Notes under the pieces: generated by a model
What the model was told of the DNA's origin: nothing
Databases searched by the model: none
The model's input: only the letters and a program-made list of their open reading frames with translations
Source of the DNA: Methylorubrum extorquens
GTDB taxonomy: Bacteria; Pseudomonadota; Alphaproteobacteria; Rhizobiales; Beijerinckiaceae
Assembly: GCA_019695455.1 (NCBI GenBank)
Contig: JAEUAC010000203.1
Coordinates: 1 to 12,312 of the forward strand
DNA: 12,312 nt
Direction: 5' to 3'
Position numbers and translations under genes: made by a program
Part shown: in pieces, positions 5,354 through 12,312 of the stretch
Position numbering within the stretch: position 1 is the first letter of the stretch
Layout of the letters: every line of letters begins with the position of its first letter

Positions 5354-6772
5354 TCACGCCGCGGCCTGCTCCCCGAGGGCGGCGAGTTCGCCCGGCAGGG
5401 CGTAGGCCCATTGCGTGATGTTGCCGGCGCCGAGGCAGATCACGTAGTCGCCCGGGCCCGCATGGGCGCGGACGAGGCCGGCGAGATCCTCCGAGCGCTC
5501 GAGCGCCACGACGTTGCGGTGGCCGCGCGACTTCAGGCCCGCGACCAGGCTGTCGCGATCCGCGCCCGGCAGGGGCAGTTCGCCGGCCGCGTAGACGGGC
5601 GCGACGATGACGGTGTCGGCGTCGTTGAAGCAGGTGCAGAAATCGTCGAACAGCGAGGCGAGACGCGAGTAGCGGTGAGGCTGCACGATCGCGATCACGC
5701 CGTGATCCGTCGAGGCGCGCGCCGCCCGCAGCACCGCCTTGATCTCGACCGGGTGATGTCCGTAATCGTCGAACACGGTCACGCCGTTCCACTCGCCCGT
5801 CTTCGTGAACCGGCGCTTGACGCCGCCGAAACCCGCGATGCCGCGCCGGATCGCGTCCGGCGCGATGCCGAGCTCGTGCGCCACGGCGATCGCGGCGGTC
5901 GCGTTGAGGGCGTTGTGGTGGCCCGGCATCGGCATCTCGAGCCCTTCGAGCTCGACCTCGGCACCAGGGCGGCGGTCGCGGATGAGCACGCTGAAGCGGC
6001 TCCGGCCGCCCTTCGAATCGACGTCGATCAGCCGGACGTCGGCCTGCGGGTTCTCGCCGTAGGTGATGACCCGGCGATCCTCGATCTTGCCGACGAGGTC
6101 CTGCACGACCGGGTGGTCGATGCACATCACGGCGAAGCCGTAGAACGGGATGTTCTCGATGAAGGACCGGAAGGCGGTCTTGATGGCGTCGAAATCGCCG
6201 AAATGGTCGAGATGCTCCGGATCGATGTTGGTGACGATCGCGACGTCGGCCGGCAGCTTCAGGAAGGTGCCGTCGGATTCGTCGGCCTCCACCACCATCC
6301 AGTCGCCCGCGCCCATGCGGGCGTTCGTGCCGTAGGCGTTGATGATGCCGCCGTTGATGACCGTCGGATCGAGCGCGCCCGCATCGAGGAGCGTCGCGAC
6401 GAGCGAGGTCGTGGTCGTCTTGCCGTGCGTGCCCGCGACCGCGACGCAGGACTTGAAGCGCATGAGCTCGGCCAGCATCTCGGCGCGGCGCACGACGGGC
6501 AGGCGCTTCTCGCGCGCGGCGGCGAGTTCGGGATTGTTGCGCTTGATCGCCGTCGACACGACGACCACCTCGGCGTCGGCCACGTTGTCGGCCGCGTGGC
6601 CGATGAAGGTCTTCACGCCCTTATCGGCGAGGCGGCGGACGTTGTAGTTGTCGGCCGCGTCCGAGCCCTGCACCGTGTAGCCGAGATTGTGCATCACCTC
6701 GGCGATGCCCGACATGCCGATGCCGCCGAGGCCGATGAAGTGGATCGGGCCGAGTTTCGGGGGCAGCTTCAT
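5354..6772 (-). CDS. murC: UDP-N-acetylmuramate--L-alanine ligase
   Basis: MurC adds L-Ala to UDP-MurNAc in the cytoplasm, the first of the four Mur ligase steps. The product is 472 aa, normal for the family. Domain 1 starts with the dinucleotide-type loop IGLGGIGMSG (13-22). The central domain has the ATP P-loop GTHGKTTTT (114-122), the metal-site VEADESDG (161-168) and TNIDPEHLDHFG (181-192). The C-terminal domain has PGHHNALNA (283-291), DDYGHHPVE (335-343) and QPHRYSR (364-370). I chose the ATG at 6772 because the homologous region begins directly with KLPPKLGPIHFIG and AGGA lies 8 nt upstream. The frame stays open to 6865 but would then overlap murG. It follows murG by 64 nt and is the last mur gene before the hicAB insertion. 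Confidence 0.96.
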   Translation of the reverse strand: MKLPPKLGPIHFIGLGGIGMSGIAEVMHNLGYTVQGSDAADNYNVRRLADKGVKTFIGHAADNVADAEVVVVSTAIKRNNPELAAAREKRLPVVRRAEMLAELMRFKSCVAVAGTHGKTTTTSLVATLLDAGALDPTVINGGIINAYGTNARMGAGDWMVVEADESDGTFLKLPADVAIVTNIDPEHLDHFGDFDAIKTAFRSFIENIPFYGFAVMCIDHPVVQDLVGKIEDRRVITYGENPQADVRLIDVDSKGGRSRFSVLIRDRRPGAEVELEGLEMPMPGHHNALNATAAIAVAHELGIAPDAIRRGIAGFGGVKRRFTKTGEWNGVTVFDDYGHHPVEIKAVLRAARASTDHGVIAIVQPHRYSRLASLFDDFCTCFNDADTVIVAPVYAAGELPLPGADRDSLVAGLKSRGHRNVVALERSEDLAGLVRAHAGPGDYVICLGAGNITQWAYALPGELAALGEQAAA

Positions 6773-6780
6773 GGGCGTGG

Positions 6781-6784
6781 TCCT
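6781..6784 (-). promoter_or_regulatory. Ribosome binding site deciding the murC start
   Basis: AGGA on the minus strand is 8 nt before the ATG at 6772. It favours this start over the in-frame upstream one at 6865, which would overlap the end of murG. Confidence 0.5.
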
Positions 6785-6836
6785 GACGGGTCGGGCCGGC
6801 CGGCGGACGGGTCCGCGCGCCGGAGGATGGGACGGA

Positions 6837-7973
6837 TCATATGCCGGTCCCGGATTCTTCGACACCCGGCACGGGCAGGCCGCCCAGGCTCATGACCAGG
6901 GCGGCGAGCCGTTCCGCCGCGTCGAGCACGCCGGCGCCCCTGGCGGCGGCCGCCGCGACCGAGAGGTCGCCCGGCTCGTCGAGGACATGCGCGATCTCGG
7001 CCGCCAGGCGCTCCGGCGTGAAATCCGGCTGGCGGATCAGGGTGGCGGCGCCGATGGCCTCGAGCGAGCGCGCGTTGGCGGCCTGATCCTGATCGAGCGC
7101 GCCCGGGAGGGGAACGAGGATCGACGGGCGGCCGATCGCGGCGAGTTCCGCCACCGTGGACGCGCCCGAGCGGCCGATGACGAGATGGGCGCCCGCCATG
7201 CGGCCCGGCAGGTCGGCGAAGAAGGGCTGCACGACGGCCTCGATCCCGGCCGACGCGTAGGCCGCCCGGACGCCGTCCGCGTCCTCGGGTCGCGCCTGCT
7301 GCACGACCCGGAGGCGCGAGCGCGAGGCGGCCGACAGGGTCGAGAGCGCGGTCGGCACGATCTCGCTCATGATGCGGGCGCCCTGGCTGCCGCCCGTGAC
7401 CAGGAGCCGGAGCGCCCCGCCGGGGAGCGGCGGCTCGAAGGGGGTCGCGGCGGCGGACCGTACGGCCGGCCGGATGGGATTGCCCGTGTGGTAGGTCTTG
7501 CCGGCGAGCGCGGGCGGGATGCCGGCGACGGCCGGGAAGCCCGTCGCGATGGCCGTCACGCGGCCCATGAGGAACCGGTTCGCCCGGCCGACCACCCCGT
7601 TCTGCTCGTGCACGATCGTCGGCACCTTGAGGGCGGCGGCCGCGAAGAGCGGCGGCACCGTCGGCTAGCCGCCGAAGCCGATCGCGCAGGCCGGCCGCAC
7701 GGCGCGCACGAGCCGCAGGGCCGCCAGCACGCCGCGGCCGAGCTTCGCGGCCGCGATCGCCTTCCCGATCGGGGAGCCGCCCGACGGGGTGCCGGACGAG
7801 ATCTGGACCACGCGCTCGGCCGGAAAGCTCCCGGCCATCGCGCCGACGCGCCCGTCCGTCGCCAGGACGACCGGCACGCCGAGCTTCCGGAGCGCGACGG
7901 CGAGCGCCTCGGCCGGGAAGAGGTGGCCGCCCGTGCCGCCGGCCGCGATGAGGACGGGACGCGGCGCGCTCAC
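6837..7973 (-). pseudogene. murG: MurG glycosyltransferase gene interrupted by an in-frame TAG
   Basis: MurG transfers GlcNAc from UDP-GlcNAc to lipid I to make lipid II at the inner face of the membrane. The frame from the GTG at 7973 (GTGA overlap with the ftsW stop) to the TGA at 6837 is 378 codons and matches MurG throughout. Landmarks are AGGTGGHLFPA (11-21), GFGG (99-102), HEQNG (122-126), VTGGSQGAR (192-200), GRSGASTVAEL (267-277), and LDQDQAANA near 294-302. Codon 103 is TAG (7665-7667), where relatives have the Tyr of GFGGYPTVPP. The frame is unbroken on both sides, so this is one substitution, not a frameshift. The fragments would be 102 aa and about 273 aa; the latter could start at GTG 7658. 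No other decay is seen. Because murG is normally essential, a sequencing or assembly error, amber suppression or a second copy must be considered. Confidence 0.9.
7665..7667 (-). other. Premature amber codon in murG
   Basis: The minus strand reads GGC GGC TAG CCG ACG, translating as G-G-stop-P-T. A TAC or TAT codon would restore the conserved Tyr of the third glycine-rich loop, which corresponds to Tyr in E. coli GGYVSGP. A single base at 7665 (c on the plus strand) accounts for it. Confidence 0.9.
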
Positions 7974-9103
7974 GCCGGACCCAATCGATCGAGCATCTCG
8001 GCCCGCGGGCGCCGCCGCGTCAGCGCGACGAGGAAGCCCATGCCGAGCGCGAGCGAGAAGAGGGAGGAGCCGCCGTAGGAGACGAAGGGCAGCGTCATGC
8101 CCTTGGCCGGCATCAGGTGCACGTTCACCATCATGTTGATGCAGGCCTGCATGCCGAACATCAGCACGAGGCCGGTCACGGCGAGGCGGCAGAACGGGTC
8201 CTCGTTGCGCCGCGCGAGATGCAGGCCGCGCAGCACGATGAAGGCGAAGATGGACAGGAGGATCATGCAGGCGACGATGCCGAACTCCTCCGCCGTCACG
8301 GCGAAGATGAAGTCGGTATGCGCGTCCGGCAGGATGCGCTTCACGGTACCCTCCCCCGGGCCGCGCCCGAGCCAGCCGCCCTTGGCGAAGCTCTCGAGCG
8401 CGGTGTCGACCTGGAACGTGTCGCCGGAGGACTTGTCCATGAAGCGCTCGATGCGCTCCCGCACGTGCGGCAGCAGCTTGTAGGCGGCGCCCACGCCGAG
8501 AAGGCCGAAGCCCGCGAGCCCGACGACCCAGAAGAGGTGGAGGCCGGCCACGAAGAAGAGTCCGAGCCACACGATGACGATCAGCATGGTCTGGCCGAAA
8601 TCGGGCTGGAGCAGGAGCGGGATCACGGTCGCGGGCAGGAGCGCCATCGCCAGGAGCGCCCCCGGCATGTCGCGCCGGCGCGCGCCCTCCGCGAAGGCCC
8701 AGGCGGCGATGACCACGAAGGCGGGCTTCACGAACTCGGACGGCTGCAGGCCGAAGGGACCGAACTGCACCCAGCGATGGGCGCCCTTGATCTCCGGCCC
8801 GAAATGCAGCGCCAGGATGCAGAGCGCGACGCCCGTCGCGTAGACGCCGAGCGCGAGGCGCCGCACGTGCCGGAGCGACAGCATCGAGACGCCGGCCAGG
8901 ATGCCGATCGCGGGCACGAGGTACAGCACCTGCCGGTTGACGAAGTGGAAGATCGGCAGGCCGAGCGGCTCGGCCACGGGCGGGCCGCCGCCCATCAGGA
9001 GCACGATGCCCGCCACCATCAGGATGGCGAGGCCGGCGATGAGCGAGCGATCGATCGTCCAGAGCCAGTTGCCGAGGACGCTCCGTTCGGCGCGAGATGC
9101 CAT
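7970..9103 (-). CDS. ftsW: Septal peptidoglycan polymerase FtsW
   Basis: FtsW is the SEDS-family lipid II polymerase of the divisome and works with the transpeptidase FtsI. The product is 377 aa with about ten hydrophobic segments, the first near 21-38. SEDS signatures are GAHRWVQFGPFGLQPSEFVK (107-126), KGGWLGRGPGEG (241-252), LPDAHTDFIFAV (258-269) with the putative catalytic Asp 264, and MPAKGMTLPFVSYGGSS (331-347). The ATG at 9103 (MASRAERS) fits the usual alphaproteobacterial start. A GTG at 9127 in frame would add eight residues and cannot be excluded. It ends in a GTGA overlap with murG. An 89-nt gap separates it from murD and holds a candidate CtrA box. Confidence 0.95.
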   Translation of the reverse strand: MASRAERSVLGNWLWTIDRSLIAGLAILMVAGIVLLMGGGPPVAEPLGLPIFHFVNRQVLYLVPAIGILAGVSMLSLRHVRRLALGVYATGVALCILALHFGPEIKGAHRWVQFGPFGLQPSEFVKPAFVVIAAWAFAEGARRRDMPGALLAMALLPATVIPLLLQPDFGQTMLIVIVWLGLFFVAGLHLFWVVGLAGFGLLGVGAAYKLLPHVRERIERFMDKSSGDTFQVDTALESFAKGGWLGRGPGEGTVKRILPDAHTDFIFAVTAEEFGIVACMILLSIFAFIVLRGLHLARRNEDPFCRLAVTGLVLMFGMQACINMMVNVHLMPAKGMTLPFVSYGGSSLFSLALGMGFLVALTRRRPRAEMLDRLGPA

Positions 9104-9165
9104 GAGCCACCGTGTCGGGCGGGCCACCCGGCCGCGCCGCCTTCCGGCGCATCGGAGGCCGTTAC

Positions 9166-9182
9166 GGTTAAGGTCCGGTTAC
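9166..9182 (-). promoter_or_regulatory. Candidate CtrA-binding box upstream of ftsW
   Basis: The minus strand reads GTAACC-GGACC-TTAACC. This matches the alphaproteobacterial CtrA consensus TTAACC-N5-TTAACC at 11 of 12 fixed positions. A further GTAACG follows directly. The box lies in the murD-ftsW gap, 62 nt upstream of the ftsW ATG. Cell-cycle control of division genes by CtrA is established in Caulobacter. Binding here is inferred. Confidence 0.55.
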
Positions 9183-9192
9183 GGCGCGCGCC

Positions 9193-10710
9193 TCACGCGA
9201 GCGGCGCGAAGCCGGGCAGCGCGCGGACGAGGTCGCGGAACCGGTCGCCCCGGACCTCGAAGTTCGGGAACTGGTCGAAGGAGGCGCAGGCCGGCGAGAG
9301 CAGCACCACGGGCCGGTCGGCGCCGTCGCGCGCCGCGGCGGCGGCCGCCTCCGCGACCGCCCGGTCGAGCGTCCCGCAGCGGACGAGCGGCACGGCGCCG
9401 TCCAGCGTGGCGGCGAACTCCTCCGTCGCGGCCCCGATGAGGTAGGCGCGCGCCACCCGGCCGAAGAACGGCCGCAGCGGCGCGATGCCGCCCTCCTTGG
9501 CCTTGCCGCCGAGGATCCAGTGGACCCCCTCGAAGGAGCCCAGCGCCTTCTCGGCCGAATCGGCGTTGGTCGCCTTGGAATCGTTGACGAACAGCACCCG
9601 GCCGACGCGGCCCACCTGCTCCATCCGGTGCGCGAGGCCGGGAAAGGAGGCGAGGCCCGACGCGATGGCCGGGGCGTCGAGCCCGAGCGCCAGGCCGATC
9701 GCGACGGCGGCCGCGGCGTTCTGGGCGTTGTGCGTGCCGCGCAGCGAGCCGATCCCGGCGATGTCGGCGACCGGGATCGCCTGGCCACGCGCCGCCGCCA
9801 CGAGGCGCGTGCCGTCGGCGTAGACGCCCTCGCCGACGACGCGGGCGGCCGAGATCGCCCGGCACGCGTCGCCCTTCGCGAGCGCCGCCCGGCGCGCGAC
9901 CGCCTCGCTCGTCGCGTCGTCCACGCCGACGACCGCGATCCGGGCCGCCATGACCAGCCGCTCCTTGATGGCCGCGTAGGCCTCCATGGTGCCGTGCCGG
10001 TCGAGGTGGTCGGGCGTCACGTTGAGCAGCAGGCCGACGGTCGGCCCCGGCACGACCGACGCTCCCCGCCCCCCCTCGCCGTCGCGCCGAGGCGCGCCGG
10101 AGGCGCGTTCGTCGGGACGGGCGGCCGCGCCGACCTCCTCGGGAGGACGAGGGACGGGGGAGGCGTCCGCGAAGCTCGGCGTGAGGTCGATCTGGAAGGA
10201 CGACATCTCGATCACGTGCACGCGGTCGGCCGCCGGCGGGGCGAGCGACAGGATCGCGGTGCCGATGTTGCCGCCCATCTGCACGTCGCGACCGGCCTCG
10301 CGCAGCAGGTGGGCGACGAGCGCCGTCGTGGTCGACTTGCCGTTGGTGCCCGTGATGGCGACGAAGGGCGCGTCGGGCGCGGTCGCGGCGCGTTCCCGGC
10401 AGAAGAGCTCGATGTCGCCCAGGATCTCGAGTCCGGCGGCCCGGGCGCGCTCGACCGTCCAGTGCGGGGCGGGATGCGTCAGCGGCACGCCGGGCGCGAG
10501 GACCAGCGCGTCGAACTCGGTCCAGTCCGCGTCGCGCAGGTCCGACACGGTGTGGCCCAGCGCCTGCGCCGCGGCGCGTGCCGTCTCGCCGTCGTCGTAG
10601 GCGAGCACGTCGGCCCCGCCGGCCTTGAGGGCCGCGAGCGTCGCGAGGCCGGAGCCGCCGAGCCCGAACAGCGCGAGCTTCCGGCCGGCCATGCAGGTGA
10701 CGGGCGTCAT
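9193..10710 (-). CDS. murD: UDP-N-acetylmuramoyl-L-alanine--D-glutamate ligase, with an internal insert
   Basis: MurD adds D-Glu to UDP-MurNAc-L-Ala in the cytoplasm. The product is 505 aa, about 40 longer than typical relatives. Domain 1 has FGLGGSGLA (15-23) and APGVPLTHP (72-80). The central domain has the P-loop GTNGKSTTT (121-129), MGGNIG (145-150), EMSSFQIDL (168-176) and NVTPDHLDRHG (230-240). The C-terminal domain has GTHNAQNA (325-332), HRMEQV (361-366), NDSKATN (376-382) and LSPACASFDQF (471-481). The excess length is one Pro/Gly/Arg/Glu-rich block (about 182-223) between LTPSF and TVGLLLN, where relatives have only a few residues. It falls between two active-site elements, yet the frame and all motifs are preserved, so the protein is probably functional with a disordered loop. 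The start ATG at 10710 was chosen over the one at 10692 by family resemblance. mraY ends 70 nt upstream. Confidence 0.95.
   Translation of the reverse strand: MTPVTCMAGRKLALFGLGGSGLATLAALKAGGADVLAYDDGETARAAAQALGHTVSDLRDADWTEFDALVLAPGVPLTHPAPHWTVERARAAGLEILGDIELFCRERAATAPDAPFVAITGTNGKSTTTALVAHLLREAGRDVQMGGNIGTAILSLAPPAADRVHVIEMSSFQIDLTPSFADASPVPRPPEEVGAAARPDERASGAPRRDGEGGRGASVVPGPTVGLLLNVTPDHLDRHGTMEAYAAIKERLVMAARIAVVGVDDATSEAVARRAALAKGDACRAISAARVVGEGVYADGTRLVAAARGQAIPVADIAGIGSLRGTHNAQNAAAAVAIGLALGLDAPAIASGLASFPGLAHRMEQVGRVGRVLFVNDSKATNADSAEKALGSFEGVHWILGGKAKEGGIAPLRPFFGRVARAYLIGAATEEFAATLDGAVPLVRCGTLDRAVAEAAAAAARDGADRPVVLLSPACASFDQFPNFEVRGDRFRDLVRALPGFAPLA
10058..10167. repeat. Imperfect palindromic element inserted in frame within murD
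   Basis: About 110 nt form a large imperfect inverted repeat. The outer arms are 10058-10078 (begins GACGCTCCCC) and 10148-10167 (ends GGGAGGCGTC), and the tips GACGC/GCGTC match exactly. Inside are smaller hairpins at 10093-10107 (6-bp arms, 3-nt loop) and 10134-10146 (5-bp arms, 3-nt loop). The element codes for a hydrophilic stretch including RPPEEVGAAARPDERASG. Its composition and structure suggest a mobile REP- or RPE-like palindrome. I see no second copy in this window. Confidence 0.65.
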
Positions 10711-10780
10711 GGGCGGCCCCGCCGGGACGACGCGCTGGACGGTCCCCCGCGATGCCTCACGTCGTCGGTCCGTCGCCGGC

Positions 10781-11863
10781 TCACCGGAGCTTCAGGGTCG
10801 AGAGGCCGACGAGCGCCAGCAGGACCGAGATGATCCAGAAGCGGATAACGACCTGCGGCTCCGTCCAGCCGAGCTTCTCGAAATGGTGGTGGATGGGCGC
10901 CATCAGGAAGACGCGCTTGCCCGTCAGCTTGAAGGAGGCGACCTGGATGATGACCGACAGCGCCTCCACGACGAAGAGGCCGCCGACGATCGCGAGCACG
11001 ATCTCGTGCTTGGTCGCGACCGCGATCGTGCCGAGCAGGCCGCCGAGCGCGAGCGAGCCGGTGTCGCCCATGAAGACCTGGGCGGGCGGCGCGTTGAACC
11101 AGAGGAAGCCGAGCCCGGAGCCGAGGAGCGCGCCGCACAGCACCGCGAGCTCGCCCGTGCCCGGCACGAAGCGGATCTGCAGGTAGTTCGAGAAGACGGC
11201 GTTGCCGGCCAGATAGGCCACGAAGCCGAAGGTCGCGCCCGCGATCATGACGGGCACGATGGCGAGGCCGTCGAGGCCGTCCGTCAGGTTCACGGCGTTG
11301 CCGGCGCCGACGATCACCAGCATGCCGAAGACGAGATAGAACCAGCCGAAATCGAGCAGCAGGTCCTTGGCGAAGGGGACGGAGAGCTTGTTCGCGAGGC
11401 CGGGCGTCGCGATGAAGGCGATCATCACGCAGGCCGCGATGGCGATCAGCATCTCGAGCGCGAGCCGGCTGCGGCCGCCGAACCCCTTGTGAGACTGCTT
11501 CGTGACCTTGAGGAAGTCGTCGTAGAAGCCGATGGCCCCGAAGCCGAGCGTCACGAACACGACCACCCAGACGTAGAGGTTGGCGGGGTTCGCCCACAGG
11601 ATGGTCGAGACGAGCGTGCCGGCCAGGATCATGAGGCCGCCCATCGTGGGCGTGCCGCGCTTGGCGAGGTGGGTCGCGGGGCCGTCCTCGCGGATCGGCT
11701 GGCCCTTGCCCTGCCGGATGCGGAGCACCGAGATCGCGGCCGGCCCGAGCCAGAACACGAAGAGGAGCGCCGTCGCGATGGCGCCGCCCGTCCGGAAGGT
11801 GATGTAGCGGAAGACGTTGAGGGCCGAGACGACGCCCGACAGGTCGGCGAGGAGATACAGCAT
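10781..11863 (-). CDS. mraY: Phospho-N-acetylmuramoyl-pentapeptide transferase
   Basis: MraY transfers phospho-MurNAc-pentapeptide to undecaprenyl phosphate, making lipid I in the inner membrane. The product is 360 aa, exactly the usual length, with about ten hydrophobic segments. Diagnostic motifs: KRGTPTMGG (68-76), FYDDF with the Asp pair (115-116), GNAVNLTDGLDGLA (188-201), NAPPAQVFMGDTGSLALGG (257-275) with Asp 267, and the APIHHHFEKLG loop (322-332). The ATG at 11863 shares one base with the murF stop (TGATG), so initiation is coupled to murF. A 70-nt gap to murD holds no clear promoter or terminator. The gene looks intact. Confidence 0.97.
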   Translation of the reverse strand: MLYLLADLSGVVSALNVFRYITFRTGGAIATALLFVFWLGPAAISVLRIRQGKGQPIREDGPATHLAKRGTPTMGGLMILAGTLVSTILWANPANLYVWVVVFVTLGFGAIGFYDDFLKVTKQSHKGFGGRSRLALEMLIAIAACVMIAFIATPGLANKLSVPFAKDLLLDFGWFYLVFGMLVIVGAGNAVNLTDGLDGLAIVPVMIAGATFGFVAYLAGNAVFSNYLQIRFVPGTGELAVLCGALLGSGLGFLWFNAPPAQVFMGDTGSLALGGLLGTIAVATKHEIVLAIVGGLFVVEALSVIIQVASFKLTGKRVFLMAPIHHHFEKLGWTEPQVVIRFWIISVLLALVGLSTLKLR

Positions 11864-12312
11864 CAGGTCCGCCCGCCGGTGGCCGCTCGGCCGCCCGGAT
11901 CCCCGAAGCGGGCCCGGAGCGCGGGCACGAGCTTCGAGACGAGCGTGTATTTGGAGCCCTTCACGAGGACGACGTCGCCGCCCCGCACGGCCTCGAGCAC
12001 GACGGGCTCCAGCGCCGTCGCACTCTCGGCATGGGCGCCGCGCCGTTCGGGCGGGAGCGCGTCCCAGAGGTCGCGCATGAGGGGGCCCGCCGCGAAGACG
12101 AGGTCGGCGCCCGAGCGCTCGACCGCCTCCGCGAGGCCGCGATGTGCGGCCGGGGCCGTCTCGCCGAGCTCGCCCATGTCGGCCAGCACGGCGATGCGCC
12201 GCCCGCCCGGCGGGAGCGGCACGAGCGGCAGCGCCTCGAGCGCGGCCCGCATGGAGGCCGGGTTCGCGTTGAAGCTCTCGTCGACGACGGTGACGTCGCC
12301 GCCGGGGCCGGA
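11863..12312 (-). CDS. murF: UDP-N-acetylmuramoyl-tripeptide--D-alanyl-D-alanine ligase, C-terminal part
   Basis: MurF adds D-Ala-D-Ala to the UDP-MurNAc tripeptide, completing the soluble precursor. Only the last 149 residues are present; the N-terminal and central ATP-binding domains lie beyond 12312. The fragment opens with VVDESFNANPASMRAAL, the MurF-type C-terminal signature, continues with AVLADMGELG, typical of MurF, and has the late VLVKGS motif. After KGS the sequence is KYTLVSKLV, where many MurF proteins have a GSRM-type motif; this may be a lineage variant. The TGA at 11863-11865 overlaps the mraY ATG by one base. Confidence 0.95.
   Translation of the reverse strand, partial: SGPGGDVTVVDESFNANPASMRAALEALPLVPLPPGGRRIAVLADMGELGETAPAAHRGLAEAVERSGADLVFAAGPLMRDLWDALPPERRGAHAESATALEPVVLEAVRGGDVVLVKGSKYTLVSKLVPALRARFGDPGGRAATGGRT

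Noticed and set aside
4409..6895. Very long plus-strand open frame (828 codons) opposite murC, hicAB and part of murB
   Set aside because: It is antisense to genes with complete motif sets, has Arg/Ala/Asp-rich low-complexity translation and spans several real genes. High G+C makes stop codons rare on the opposite strand.
6837..7658. A separate 273-aa glycosyltransferase gene starting at GTG 7658
   Set aside because: It is in the same frame as the upstream 102 codons and together they make one standard MurG, so it is a fragment after the TAG and not an independent gene.
7665..9152. A single 495-codon minus-strand frame spanning the ftsW region into the start of murG
   Set aside because: Its upstream part is out of frame with ftsW and only the last about 102 codons are real, as the murG N-terminus. 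The true murG start is the GTG at 7973.
8117..9445. Plus-strand open frame of 442 codons opposite ftsW and the end of murD
   Set aside because: His/Arg/Glu-rich mirror of the hydrophobic ftsW codons; no plausible fold or start signal.
10711..10780. Promoter in the mraY-murD gap
   Set aside because: No -35/-10-like pair or CtrA-like motif could be seen; the gap is simply GC-rich.
9520..10833. Plus-strand open frame of 437 codons opposite murD
   Set aside because: Antisense shadow that follows the murD frame; no motif.

Overview
The window is a GC-rich stretch of an alphaproteobacterial division and cell wall (dcw) cluster, with every gene on the minus strand. Transcription therefore runs from high to low coordinates. 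The order murF-mraY-murD-ftsW-murG-murC-murB-ddl-ftsQ-ftsA-ftsZ, the very high G+C content and the protein signatures point to Hyphomicrobiales, with a Methylobacterium-like organism most likely. That assignment rests on recall of family sequences, not on a search.

Layout in transcription order: the 3' part of murF (11863-12312), mraY (10781-11863), murD (9193-10710), ftsW (7970-9103), murG (6837-7973, broken by an in-frame amber codon), murC (5354-6772), a hicA-hicB pair (4836-5308), murB (3874-4836), a mazE/AbrB-like plus mazF/PemK-like pair (3272-3863), ddl (2349-3275), ftsQ (1411-2382), ftsA (86-1414), and the first nine codons of ftsZ (1-27). Most junctions are overlaps of 1-34 nt (TGATG, ATGA or GTGA), so translational coupling is expected along the cluster. 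No gene-free stretch exceeds 90 nt, and I see no tRNA, rRNA, IS element or CRISPR.

The pathway is lipid II synthesis and septum assembly. MurB makes UDP-MurNAc, MurC and MurD add L-Ala and D-Glu, and Ddl supplies D-Ala-D-Ala for MurF. MraY and MurG make lipid I and lipid II. FtsW polymerises glycan at the septum, and FtsQ, FtsA and FtsZ build the divisome.

The unusual content is accessory. Two toxin-antitoxin modules sit on either side of murB and are joined to it and to ddl by overlapping start/stop codons. The HicB antitoxin appears to lack a DNA-binding domain. MurD carries an in-frame insert of about 40 residues encoded by a 110-nt imperfect palindrome that looks like a mobile repeat. 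murG has a TAG where a conserved Tyr codon is expected. A near-consensus CtrA box lies just upstream of ftsW, and a weaker one lies in an AT-rich patch inside ddl upstream of ftsQ.
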